NCBI GenBank assembly: GCA_028099475.1
Contig: JAOHHF010000013.1
Coordinates: 1-15,485 of the forward strand
DNA length: 15,485 nucleotides
From: Candidatus Pelagibacter sp.
Lineage (GTDB): Bacteria > Pseudomonadota > Alphaproteobacteria > Pelagibacterales > Pelagibacteraceae
Reading direction: 5' to 3'
Shown: positions 1 to 6,498 of the stretch, piece by piece
How positions within the stretch are numbered: the first letter of the stretch is position 1
How the letters are laid out: the number at the start of each line of letters is the position of its first letter
Notes under the pieces: generated by a model
What the model was told of the DNA's origin: nothing
Seen by the model: the letters and a program-made list of their open reading frames with translations, nothing else
Database searches by the model: none
Translations under genes and position numbers: made by a program

Positions 1-10
1 ACAAAAGTTT

Positions 11-973
11 ATGAAAATTTTAGCTGTACAAAATAGAATGGGAATTGGTGATACTGTAATCTTTTTGCCTTATATAAAAGCTATATCAAAAAAATTTGAT
101 AAACCTATAAGTTTACTAGTTAAAAGAAATACTAAAGCAGATCTTTTTCTCAATCAAACAAGTTATATTGACAAAATTATTTTTTTAGAAAGAAATAAAC
201 AAAAAGATAGTCGACATAATGGAATATTAGGATCTTTAAAATTGGCTAAAGAACTAAAAAAATACAATTTTGATAAAATTTTTATTTTTAATTCTTCTTT
301 AAGGTTCAATCTAATTGCTAGACTAGCTGGTATAAAAGATATCATTCAATATCCACTATTTAAAAAATATAAACAGCATATTACTCAACCTGCTATTAAG
401 TTAATCAAACAAAGTTTAGATTTAAATGTAAATACAAATCCTGAAATTCAAATTAATGATAAATTAGTCAAAGATACAATTATAAAATATAATATTCAAA
501 AAGATCAACTAAACATTCTTCTAGGTATCGGTGGATCTGGACCAACAAAAAGAATTCCATCAAAAACTTTTTTATCTTTAATTAAAAAGATAAATGAAAA
601 AGAAAATAGTAAATTTTTTTTGGCAACAGGAAAAAGTAATGAAGAACAAATTATTTTAAATGAGATCATGAACTCTGAATTTAAAGAAAAGTGTGTTGCA
701 CTTGACAATTTAACAATTTCAGAAACTCTTCCTATTATAAAAAATTGTAATGCTTCGATTTGTAATGATACCAGTTTTAGTCACTTATCATCTGCACTAG
801 GGATTAAAACAATCACCTTAATGGCTGACACACCTTTGATTTATGGGTCTTATAGTTCAATTATGTACCCTATAATTCCTGATGGTGAAAATAGTGTCAA
901 TCATAATACATTGGGAAAGGATAAAATTAATCCTGATAAGATCTATAAGCAATTAATATCAATTATAAGTTAA
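11..973 (+). CDS. Glycosyltransferase family 9 (ADP-heptose:LPS heptosyltransferase-like)
   Basis: A 320-aa protein of the GT9/heptosyltransferase family, whose members transfer heptose or related sugars from nucleotide donors to lipopolysaccharide core on the cytoplasmic side of the inner membrane. Visible family signs are the N-terminal nucleotide-fold start with a GIGDTVIFLPYI segment (the 'G.GD' acceptor-side motif), a mid-protein LLGIGGSGPTKRIPSKTF segment (the start of the C-terminal Rossmann domain, like 'GAS...KRWP'), and a late CNDTSFSHLSSALGIKTI segment (the 'ND.G..HLA.A.G.' donor-binding motif). The length is slightly short for the family (about 320-350). No clear ribosome binding site precedes the ATG, but only 10 b of upstream sequence are present. 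Its TAA stop overlaps the stop of the convergent J-domain gene. The exact sugar and acceptor cannot be told; it could act on another surface glycan. Confidence 0.85.
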   Translation: MKILAVQNRMGIGDTVIFLPYIKAISKKFDKPISLLVKRNTKADLFLNQTSYIDKIIFLERNKQKDSRHNGILGSLKLAKELKKYNFDKIFIFNSSLRFNLIARLAGIKDIIQYPLFKKYKQHITQPAIKLIKQSLDLNVNTNPEIQINDKLVKDTIIKYNIQKDQLNILLGIGGSGPTKRIPSKTFLSLIKKINEKENSKFFLATGKSNEEQIILNEIMNSEFKEKCVALDNLTISETLPIIKNCNASICNDTSFSHLSSALGIKTITLMADTPLIYGSYSSIMYPIIPDGENSVNHNTLGKDKINPDKIYKQLISIIS

Positions 974-1473
974 GAGATATCCTTGATAACTATTTCTTTA
1001 GCCTCATTTACTAATGTTGATAATCTTCCAGTCTCTGGTGAAACATCTGGGTGTATTTTTTTTTGTATATTAATGTAAGCTTTATTAACCTCACTTTTAT
1101 TTAGTGTTTTAGATGGATCTAGATTAAGTATTTTGTAGGCCTCAGAAACCGACATGGATGTGGTATTAACAACATTTTTATTTTTAAATGAAAATCTTTG
1201 AGAATTTCTTAGGGTTTGTATTAACCTAAATAATGAGATTAATTGGAATAATGAGAGTCCTTTGAGTTTTACTAAAGCTAAACTTACAATTGTTAGAGGT
1301 AAAGATAACAAAAATTTCCCTCCAATGGCAAATAAAATAGCTAAAATAACTAAACCCACAAATAAGAAAAGTCTTAATCCTTGGGATATTTTTTTTGAAG
1401 CAATATTAGCAAAAAATTTAAGTAAAAAATATAAGCTGATTAAAAATAACACTGTATAAATTATAATATTCAT
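970..1473 (-). CDS. Membrane-anchored J-domain (DnaJ-like) protein
   Basis: A 167-aa protein with an N-terminal hydrophobic helix (residues about 2-20), a second hydrophobic stretch (about 34-70), a short basic linker, and a C-terminal J domain (about 107-166). The J domain has the diagnostic HPD tripeptide at 141-143 (QKKIHPDVSPETG), which stimulates the DnaK ATPase, and the late NEAKEIV helix. The arrangement of membrane segments first and J domain last matches alphaproteobacterial membrane J proteins related to mitochondrial Tim14/Pam18, rather than cytosolic DnaJ, which has the J domain first plus zinc fingers. The likely role is to recruit DnaK to the inner membrane; the client is unknown. 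A good AAAGGA ribosome site sits 6 b before the ATG. It is divergent from ptrB with only 15 b between the start codons. Confidence 0.85.
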   Translation of the reverse strand: MNIIIYTVLFLISLYFLLKFFANIASKKISQGLRLFLFVGLVILAILFAIGGKFLLSLPLTIVSLALVKLKGLSLFQLISLFRLIQTLRNSQRFSFKNKNVVNTTSMSVSEAYKILNLDPSKTLNKSEVNKAYINIQKKIHPDVSPETGRLSTLVNEAKEIVIKDIS

Positions 1474-1488
1474 ATATTTCCTTTAATA

Positions 1489-3564
1489 ATGAAAATACCA
1501 TATCTAAAAAAAAAGATAGAGCTAAAATCATGTCATGATGTTACATGGGAAGATAATTACAGCTGGATACATCAGCAGAATATCTTGGAGGTTTTAAAAG
1601 ATAAATCTAAACTAGATCCAGAGGTAAAAGAATATCTGGATGAAGAAAATTCTTATGCAGAACACCATTTAAAAGATACTAAAAATATTCAAAAAAAATT
1701 ATTTGATGAAATTAAAGGAAGGATAAAATTAGATGACGAATCTCTTCCATATAAAGATCATACTTACGAATATTGGACTAAAACAACAACTATTGGTAAT
1801 TACTCAATTAAACTTAGAAAAAAAATAAATACAGATGATATTGAAGAAATTTGGAACGGTGATAAAGAAAAAAAGAAGTTAAATACCGAATATTTTGGTG
1901 TTGGTGATTTAGAGGTAAGCAACAATGATAAATACCTTGGCTACTCATTGGATACTAAGGGATCTGAATATTACACAATTTTCATAAGAAATATTGAGTC
2001 AAATAAAATTATCTCAAGAGAAATATCTGAAACATCAGGAGGTATTACCTTTAGCCTAGATGATAAATATATCTTTTATTCAAAACTTGATGAAAATCAT
2101 AGAGCAAGAAAAATTTATAGACATGAAATAGGAAATTTAAAAGATGAGGATAGATTAATCTTTGAAGAAAAAAGTGAAGCGTTCACAGTAAACATAGGCA
2201 TAAGTTCAGATGAAAAGTATTATTTTATTAATACTTCAGATCACAACACTTCTGAACAATATTATTTTAAAGTTGATGAAGAAAACCCAAAACCTAAATT
2301 GATTATAAGACGAGAGAAAGGAGTTTTGTACTCCATTAATTCATGGGATGGTAAATTTTATAATCATACAAATAAAAATGCAGAAGATTTTAAAATTGAT
2401 ATCTCAGATAGTCTTGAAGTTCAAAAATGGAAAAATTTTATTGAATCTAAAGATGAAGTTTTAATTGGTGGTTGTACGTTTTTAGATAATTGGATTATTC
2501 GATCAGAAACCTCTAATGCACTAGATAAAATTTTTATCAAAAATATTTCTACTGGAAAAGAAGAGGAATTAATTATTTCTGATGAAAAAATTTGTGTTCC
2601 TGGAATTTCTTTAACTCAGAGGGATAGAAATACTGATAATGTTTATCTTGGATATTCGTCGCCCAAAACACCTTCAAGAGTATACCTTTACAATCTATCA
2701 ACAAAATCTAAAAAACTTGTTAAGGAACAAGAAATTCCCTCAGGTCATAATTCAAATGATTATATCGTTGAGAGAATAGAATATCAGTCACATGATGGAA
2801 GATTGGTGCCTCTAACAATTACCAGGCACAAAAAAACAAAAATTGATGGATCAGCAAATTTATTACTTTATGGATATGGTTCTTATGGTAGCTCGATGAG
2901 TCCAAACTTTTCTTCAACCAGACTAAGTTTAATTGACAGAGATATAATATGGGCAACCGCACATATAAGAGGTGGAATGGAAAAAGGAATGAAGTGGTGG
3001 AAAGAAGGAAAACTAACAAATAAAAAAAATACATTTGAAGACTATATTTTTGCTGCCAAATACTTAATTCACCACAAATACTCCTCAAAAGGAAAAATAA
3101 TTGGAATGGGTGGATCTGCAGGAGGTTTATTAATGGGGGCAGTTGTCAATCAAGCCCCAGAATTATTTTTAGGAATTATTATGGCTGTCCCGTTCGTGGA
3201 TTCGTTAACTACAAATTTAGATCATTCACTTCCTTTGACCGTTGGAGAATTTGATGAATTTGGCAACGCTAAAGATAACAAAGAACATTTTGATTATATA
3301 TTTTCTTACGCTCCATATAACAATATTAAGAAAATGGATTATCCTCACATTTTAATCACTACTAGCTTAAGTGATAATAGAGTTTTGTTTGATGAGCCTG
3401 CAAAATTTACTGCTAAATTACGTGACTACAAAACTGATAATAATTTACTTCTTTTAAAAACTGAAATGAATGCGGGTCATGGTGGAAAATCTGGTAGAGA
3501 TGGCACTATTGAAGAAATTGCAATTGATTATTCCTTTGCTTTAAAAATATCTAATAAAATTTAA
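1489..3564 (+). CDS. ptrB: Oligopeptidase B (prolyl oligopeptidase family S9A)
   Basis: A 691-aa serine peptidase of family S9, expected in the cytoplasm, where it cleaves short peptides after basic residues. The N-terminal segment with WEDNYSWIHQ is the usual S9A entry (the 'DDYYWLRD' region), followed by a beta-propeller domain (about 75-400) that limits access to small peptides, then an alpha/beta hydrolase domain. The catalytic triad is readable: Ser543 in GGSAGG, Asp629 in SLSDNRV, His664 in NAGHGGKSGR. Spacing and total length agree well with E. coli PtrB (about 686 aa). Oligopeptidase B rather than prolyl endopeptidase is inferred from the ARV/PAKF-like segment after Asp629 and overall resemblance. 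No ribosome binding site is visible before the ATG, and the promoter must lie inside the divergent J-domain gene. Confidence 0.93.
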   Translation: MKIPYLKKKIELKSCHDVTWEDNYSWIHQQNILEVLKDKSKLDPEVKEYLDEENSYAEHHLKDTKNIQKKLFDEIKGRIKLDDESLPYKDHTYEYWTKTTTIGNYSIKLRKKINTDDIEEIWNGDKEKKKLNTEYFGVGDLEVSNNDKYLGYSLDTKGSEYYTIFIRNIESNKIISREISETSGGITFSLDDKYIFYSKLDENHRARKIYRHEIGNLKDEDRLIFEEKSEAFTVNIGISSDEKYYFINTSDHNTSEQYYFKVDEENPKPKLIIRREKGVLYSINSWDGKFYNHTNKNAEDFKIDISDSLEVQKWKNFIESKDEVLIGGCTFLDNWIIRSETSNALDKIFIKNISTGKEEELIISDEKICVPGISLTQRDRNTDNVYLGYSSPKTPSRVYLYNLSTKSKKLVKEQEIPSGHNSNDYIVERIEYQSHDGRLVPLTITRHKKTKIDGSANLLLYGYGSYGSSMSPNFSSTRLSLIDRDIIWATAHIRGGMEKGMKWWKEGKLTNKKNTFEDYIFAAKYLIHHKYSSKGKIIGMGGSAGGLLMGAVVNQAPELFLGIIMAVPFVDSLTTNLDHSLPLTVGEFDEFGNAKDNKEHFDYIFSYAPYNNIKKMDYPHILITTSLSDNRVLFDEPAKFTAKLRDYKTDNNLLLLKTEMNAGHGGKSGRDGTIEEIAIDYSFALKISNKI

Positions 3565-3574
3565 CATTTTCTAT

Positions 3575-3602
3575 CTTGAAAAATTTAAACTAGTTCTTAA
3601 AT
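3575..3602 (+). promoter_or_regulatory. Putative sigma-32 (RpoH) heat-shock promoter of hsp20
   Basis: CTTGAAA at 3575-3581 is a full match to the RpoH -35 consensus. Exactly 17 b after CTTG comes CTTAAAT (3596-3602), which agrees with the alphaproteobacterial RpoH -10 pattern CYTATNT at all but one defined position. It does not resemble the E. coli CCCCATNT -10. Transcription would start near 3608-3611, giving a leader of about 60 b before the hsp20 ATG at 3668. The placement ahead of a heat-shock gene supports the call; no experimental start site is available here. Confidence 0.6.
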
Positions 3603-3611
3603 GACTTATGT

Positions 3612-3670
3612 AAGTCGCCTAATGGGGCTTGCATAATTAAACTTGCTTAACTAAAAAGGAGAATATTATG
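3612..3670 (+). promoter_or_regulatory. Candidate ROSE-type RNA thermometer in hsp20 leader
   Basis: The leader can form two adjacent hairpins. Hairpin I pairs 3612-3619 with 3624-3630 (AAGUC/GGCUU with a U-G pair, then CC/GG; one bulged G; UAAU loop). Hairpin II has an outer stem of six perfect pairs, CAUAAU (3632-3637) with AUUAUG (3665-3670), which covers the start codon. Its inner stem is UUGCUU (3643-3648) with AAGGAG (3656-3661), which covers the ribosome binding site, closed by a 7-b loop. The inner stem contains UUGCU opposite AGGAG with a G opposite G (3645/3659): this is the signature of ROSE thermometers, which repress translation of small heat-shock genes until heat melts the helix. 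The pairing was read by eye; no free energy was computed. Confidence 0.55.
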
Positions 3671-4114
3671 ACAAGTAAAGATCTATCTATATTTAACTCT
3701 CTAAGACCTTTTTCAATTGGTTTTGACGACATGTTTGATCAATTTGAAAATATGCTTGGAAATGGAAATTTGACAATGCAGTCAAATTATCCACCTTACA
3801 ACATTAGAAAAACTGGAAAGGACAACTATGCTATTGAAGTTGCTCTAGCTGGTTTTAATAAAAATGATGTAGTGGTTGAGTTTGAAGATAATTTATTAAC
3901 CGTAAGAACGAAACAAGTTAATAAATCTGAAGAAAACAATGTAAATGGAGAAATAATTCATAAAGGTATTTCTCAGAGACAATTTGCAAGATCATTCACT
4001 ATTGCTGATGATGTGAAAGTAAATAGTGCTGAACTTAAAGATGGTCTTTTAACAATATCTTGTGAAAGAATTATTCCAGAACATAAAAAGAAAAAACTTA
4101 TAGAAATTAAATAA
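3668..4114 (+). CDS. Small heat-shock protein Hsp20 (IbpA family)
   Basis: A 148-aa ATP-independent holdase that binds unfolding proteins and hands them to DnaK/ClpB. The alpha-crystallin domain runs from about residue 41 (YPPYNI) to 135, with the GISQRQFARSF segment (the 'GIA.R.F.R.F' beta strand of IbpA-type proteins) and AELKDGLLTI (the 'A.L.NGLL.I' hallmark). The C-terminal IEI near the end fits the I/V-x-I motif that links dimers into oligomers. The N-terminal part contains F/D-rich FDDMFDQFENML, typical of IbpA-class members. An AGGAG ribosome site (3657-3661) lies 6 b before the ATG and is predicted to be hidden in an RNA hairpin; a sigma-32-like promoter lies upstream, so double heat control is likely. 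A strong hairpin follows the stop. Confidence 0.95.
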   Translation: MTSKDLSIFNSLRPFSIGFDDMFDQFENMLGNGNLTMQSNYPPYNIRKTGKDNYAIEVALAGFNKNDVVVEFEDNLLTVRTKQVNKSEENNVNGEIIHKGISQRQFARSFTIADDVKVNSAELKDGLLTISCERIIPEHKKKKLIEIK

Positions 4115-4122
4115 GTTTACCT

Positions 4123-4151
4123 TACTTGCGGGGATTAATTCCTTGCAAGTA
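4123..4151. terminator. Hairpin between convergent hsp20 and lipoprotein genes
   Basis: Twelve consecutive pairs can form: 4123-4134 with 4140-4151, including two G-U pairs in the plus-strand RNA, around a 5-b UUAAU loop. It starts 8 b after the hsp20 stop and ends 4 b before the minus-strand lipoprotein stop. The downstream T-tract is short on the plus strand (CATTTT) and poor on the minus strand, so it is a better terminator for hsp20 than for the lipoprotein gene, and may also protect mRNA 3' ends. Confidence 0.65.
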
Positions 4152-4155
4152 CATT

Positions 4156-4461
4156 TTAAAAACAACCGTTAGATACAAATCCAATTACGATATTTTTAGG
4201 ATTAATTTCAAATCTTCTCTCACAAGGAATTCCATATTTTTTAGTATTGTATATTAATTCGGAATTTCCTTTTGCATTTTTAAAATCTTCATCAGGTTTT
4301 CCTAAATCCATTTGCAAAGTGCTAGCAGGTTTATTTATATACTTGCTTAGTTTTTCATTTTCTTTTTCAACTATTCTATCCGTTTTCTCTTTAATAGTTT
4401 GACATCCTACGATCATAAAAAATGTAATAGATGTAATTAAAAATATTTTAATTATTTTCAT
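4156..4461 (-). CDS. Small BamE/SmpA-like lipoprotein
   Basis: A 101-aa protein with a clear lipoprotein signal: positively charged MKIIK, hydrophobic core and lipobox IVGC with the lipidated Cys at position 20. The mature part starts with a charged linker (to about 40), then a segment with LGKPDEDFKNAKGNSELIY, resembling the 'LG.Pd......g...y' turn of the small BamE/SmpA/OmlA fold, which in other bacteria helps the BAM complex insert outer-membrane proteins. Two further cysteines (in IPCERR and SNGCF) could form a disulfide in the periplasm. The similarity to BamE is weak and structural in kind; it may be an unrelated short lipoprotein with the same fold. It is transcribed alone, towards hsp20, separated by a hairpin. 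Confidence 0.75.
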   Translation of the reverse strand: MKIIKIFLITSITFFMIVGCQTIKEKTDRIVEKENEKLSKYINKPASTLQMDLGKPDEDFKNAKGNSELIYNTKKYGIPCERRFEINPKNIVIGFVSNGCF

Positions 4462-4480
4462 AGATTAACAATAACTTTGA

Positions 4481-4489
4481 ATTATGGCA
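4481..4489 (-). promoter_or_regulatory. Possible extended -10 promoter of the lipoprotein gene
   Basis: On the minus strand this reads TGC followed by CATAAT, an extended -10 pattern (TGn plus five of six TATAAT bases), 19 b before the lipoprotein ATG. No convincing -35 box is seen at the normal distance, which extended -10 promoters can tolerate. Confidence 0.35.
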
Positions 4490-4507
4490 CAATTATTAAC
4501 TTCTGAG

Positions 4508-4537
4508 TTGAAAAATGTGAATAAACAACAGTTTAAA
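4508..4537 (+). promoter_or_regulatory. Weak sigma-70-type promoter candidate for the purine permease
   Basis: TTGAAA (4508-4513) and TTTAAA (4532-4537) are separated by 18 b in the 125-b gap before the permease, the longest non-coding stretch of the window. In DNA this AT-rich such matches occur by chance. I looked for a purine riboswitch here and saw none of its conserved core. Confidence 0.3.
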
Positions 4538-4586
4538 AGGGAATTTTGATAAAGAATCAAATATCTACCAATCATTAGGAGGACAT

Positions 4587-5897
4587 ATGCTTGAAAATTA
4601 TTTCAATTATAAAAAACACAAAACAGATTTTAAGACAGAAGTAATAGCTGGAACTACAACGTTCTTAACTATGGCTTATATAATGTTTTTAAATCCATTT
4701 ATACTATCGGGAGAATTTGCCGGACCCGAAAAAGGTTTCTTTGATTTCGGCGCAGTTTATACAGCTACTATATTGGCAACAGCACTTGCATGTTTTATTA
4801 TGGCTTTTTATGGAAAAACTTGGCCAATTGGACTTGCGCCTGGAATGGGAATTAACGCTTTTGTTGCTTTTGGAGTTTGTGCTGGAATGGGATACACACC
4901 TCAAGAAGCTTTGGGAGCGGTATTGGTTGCTGGTGTATTGTTTTTAATTATATCTCTTACACCTATTAGAGCTTGGTTAATAAACTCAATTCCAAGAAGT
5001 CTTAAGTTAGGAATAGGAGCAGGTATTGGATTATTCTTAGCAATTATTGGGTTACAAATAATGGAAGTTGTTGTTGATGATCCTGTCACGCTTGTAAGAC
5101 TAGGTGATCTTAGTAACCCATTAGTACTACTAGGTTGTGCAACATTTATTGCGATAATTGTAATGGAAAAAATGAATATAAAGGGAAACATTATTATAGG
5201 AATTTTAGTATTTAGTATTATTGCTTGGGCTGCTGGACTTGCGAACTTTAATGGTATTGCTAGTTCTCCTCCCCCAATGACATACCTTTTTGATTTTGAT
5301 TTATCTGCTGCAATGACCGCTGGAATGTCTACAGTAATATTTACTCTATTATTTATAGACTTTTTTGATACAGCTGGAACTTTAACTTCTGTTGCTAACG
5401 TTGCTGGCAAAGTTGATAAACAAGGTAAAGTTAAAGATATTAATAAAGCTATGTTAGCTGACAGTGTAGGGTCAGTTGCTGGTGCTATGATGGGAACCAC
5501 AACCGTTACAAGTTATGTAGAGTCTGGTGCTGGTGTAAAAGCCGGAGGAAAAACTGGAATGACATCACTAGTGATTGGTTTATTGTTCTTAGCATGTATA
5601 TTCTTTGCTCCACTAGCAACAAGTTTACCAAAGCAAATTGATGGTGCTGCTTTACTGTTTGTTTCTGTTCTTTTCGTAAGAAATATTACAGATATAGAAT
5701 GGGATGATATTGCTGAGTCTGCTCCTGCGATTCTTGCAATGATTGCGATGCCTTTGACATACAGCATTAGTAACGGTATTGCTTTAGCGTTTGTATCATA
5801 TGCTTTAATTAAATTATTTACTGGTAAGTTTTCCACTACTTCACCGGCGATATTTATTATTGCAATATTAAGTGTGATAAGTTTTGCAGTTGCTTAA
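4587..5897 (+). CDS. AzgA-type purine permease (adenine/guanine/hypoxanthine uptake)
   Basis: A 436-aa inner-membrane permease of the AzgA branch of the NCS2/nucleobase transporter fold, with roughly 12-14 hydrophobic segments. Family marks are the N-terminal TEVIAGTTTFLTMAYIMFLN segment, the GLAPGMGINAF segment, FIDFFDTAGTL in the middle, and TTTVTSYVESGAGVKAGGKT in the second repeat, which in characterised relatives carries substrate-binding residues. Relatives import adenine, guanine or hypoxanthine with protons; the exact substrate cannot be read. The start is secured by an AGGAGG ribosome site (4577-4582) 4 b before the ATG, the strongest in the window. It faces a purine-type phosphoribosyltransferase across a shared terminator, which fits a purine salvage role. 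Confidence 0.93.
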   Translation: MLENYFNYKKHKTDFKTEVIAGTTTFLTMAYIMFLNPFILSGEFAGPEKGFFDFGAVYTATILATALACFIMAFYGKTWPIGLAPGMGINAFVAFGVCAGMGYTPQEALGAVLVAGVLFLIISLTPIRAWLINSIPRSLKLGIGAGIGLFLAIIGLQIMEVVVDDPVTLVRLGDLSNPLVLLGCATFIAIIVMEKMNIKGNIIIGILVFSIIAWAAGLANFNGIASSPPPMTYLFDFDLSAAMTAGMSTVIFTLLFIDFFDTAGTLTSVANVAGKVDKQGKVKDINKAMLADSVGSVAGAMMGTTTVTSYVESGAGVKAGGKTGMTSLVIGLLFLACIFFAPLATSLPKQIDGAALLFVSVLFVRNITDIEWDDIAESAPAILAMIAMPLTYSISNGIALAFVSYALIKLFTGKFSTTSPAIFIIAILSVISFAVA

Positions 5898-5907
5898 ATA
5901 AAAATTT

Positions 5908-5933
5908 ATAGGGCTAGTTTAAACTAGCCCTAT
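5908..5933. terminator. Perfect palindromic bidirectional terminator
   Basis: A 26-b perfect palindrome made of ATAGGGCTAGTTT and its reverse complement, lying between the permease stop (5897) and the phosphoribosyltransferase stop (5937). In RNA it gives a stem of about 10-11 pairs with a short UUUAAA turn. AT-rich sequence flanks it on both sides (TTTAT inward on the minus strand, CTATTAATTTCTTTTTA on the plus strand), so it can serve both convergent genes. Confidence 0.8.
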
Positions 5934-5936
5934 CTA

Positions 5937-6470
5937 TTAATTTCTTTTTATAATCTCTTCTATAGACAACTCTTCATAATGTTCAGTTGGTTGAACAATC
6001 CATGGATCTGTGTCCAATCTTACTGGGCAAAAATCAGGTTCAAAAGTTGAAGATTTCTTTTTCCACAAACAAGCTGTTTTAACTTCTTTAATATAATCTT
6101 TAGTTGGACCATAGTTTTTTAACCACTCTATACTTTTATTTAGAGTTAAACCTGTGTCTGAAAGATCATCAACCAAAAGTACTTTATTATAGTCTTTGTT
6201 TTCTGCTAAAGAACTTATCTCTCTTGCAAACATAAGTTGCCCCTGTTTATCCTCCATGCCTTCTCCTGAGTAACTTTGAATAACAATATAGGCTATTGGT
6301 AATTTTAAAATTCTTGATAGGATATCTAATATTGGTGCAGCACCTCTCATTATTCCCACCAAAACTGTTGGCTTATATTCTTTATGGATCTCAATTGCTA
6401 ATTTCTCAACAATTTTGTTATACTCATCAAAATTGATAATTAATTTATCTGCCATAAATTTTATTATCAT
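5937..6470 (-). CDS. Purine-type phosphoribosyltransferase
   Basis: A 177-aa type I phosphoribosyltransferase. The PRPP-binding signature is VLLVDDLSDTGLTL (about residues 97-110), with the acidic pair at 101-102 that contacts the ribose; an early VGIMRGAAPIL segment forms the pyrophosphate loop, and SYSGEGMEDKQ lies in the flexible hood. The C-terminal DPWIVQPTEHYE segment resembles the 'W..fPwE' end of xanthine-guanine/hypoxanthine enzymes, so it probably converts a free purine base and PRPP to the nucleotide in the cytoplasm. Base specificity is not readable. Two starts are possible: Met1 (6470) or Met6 (6455); neither has a clear ribosome site. The convergent neighbour is a purine permease, supporting salvage. 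It is divergent from the DUF1330 gene with a 28-b gap. Confidence 0.85.
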   Translation of the reverse strand: MIIKFMADKLIINFDEYNKIVEKLAIEIHKEYKPTVLVGIMRGAAPILDILSRILKLPIAYIVIQSYSGEGMEDKQGQLMFAREISSLAENKDYNKVLLVDDLSDTGLTLNKSIEWLKNYGPTKDYIKEVKTACLWKKKSSTFEPDFCPVRLDTDPWIVQPTEHYEELSIEEIIKRN

Positions 6471-6473
6471 AAC

Positions 6474-6485
6474 TAAAATATTTTA
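6474..6485. promoter_or_regulatory. Palindromic TAAAATATTTTA, possible divergent -10 element
   Basis: A perfect 12-b palindrome inside the 28-b gap between divergent genes. It presents TAAAAT, a five-of-six match to TATAAT, on each strand pointing outward. If used, transcripts would begin almost at the phosphoribosyltransferase start (leaderless) and just upstream of the DUF1330 ribosome site. AT-rich palindromes of this length are expected now and then by chance here. Confidence 0.3.
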
Positions 6486-6498
6486 AAAGGGAGAAATC

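Noticed and set aside
1262..1459. A 65-codon plus-strand open frame opposite the J-domain gene
   Set aside because: It lies wholly antisense to a gene with a recognisable domain, lacks a ribosome site and its Lys/Asn-rich translation shows no domain.
3603..3616. GACTTATGTAAGTC near-palindrome as a repressor operator at the hsp20 promoter
   Set aside because: It straddles the predicted transcription start, but the arms are only six bases with a 2-b centre, no regulator is encoded nearby, and part of it is better explained as an arm of leader hairpin I.
4462..4586. Possible purine riboswitch ahead of the purine permease
   Set aside because: The gap is only 125 b, has none of the conserved junction or loop sequences of the purine aptamer, and no terminator or anti-terminator pair is visible.
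4901..5500. A 199-codon open frame on the minus strand inside the permease gene
   Set aside because: It is antisense to a clearly conserved permease in a register where stops are rare because of that gene's codon use; the translation has repetitive Ile/Pro/Ala content, no recognisable domain and no ribosome site.
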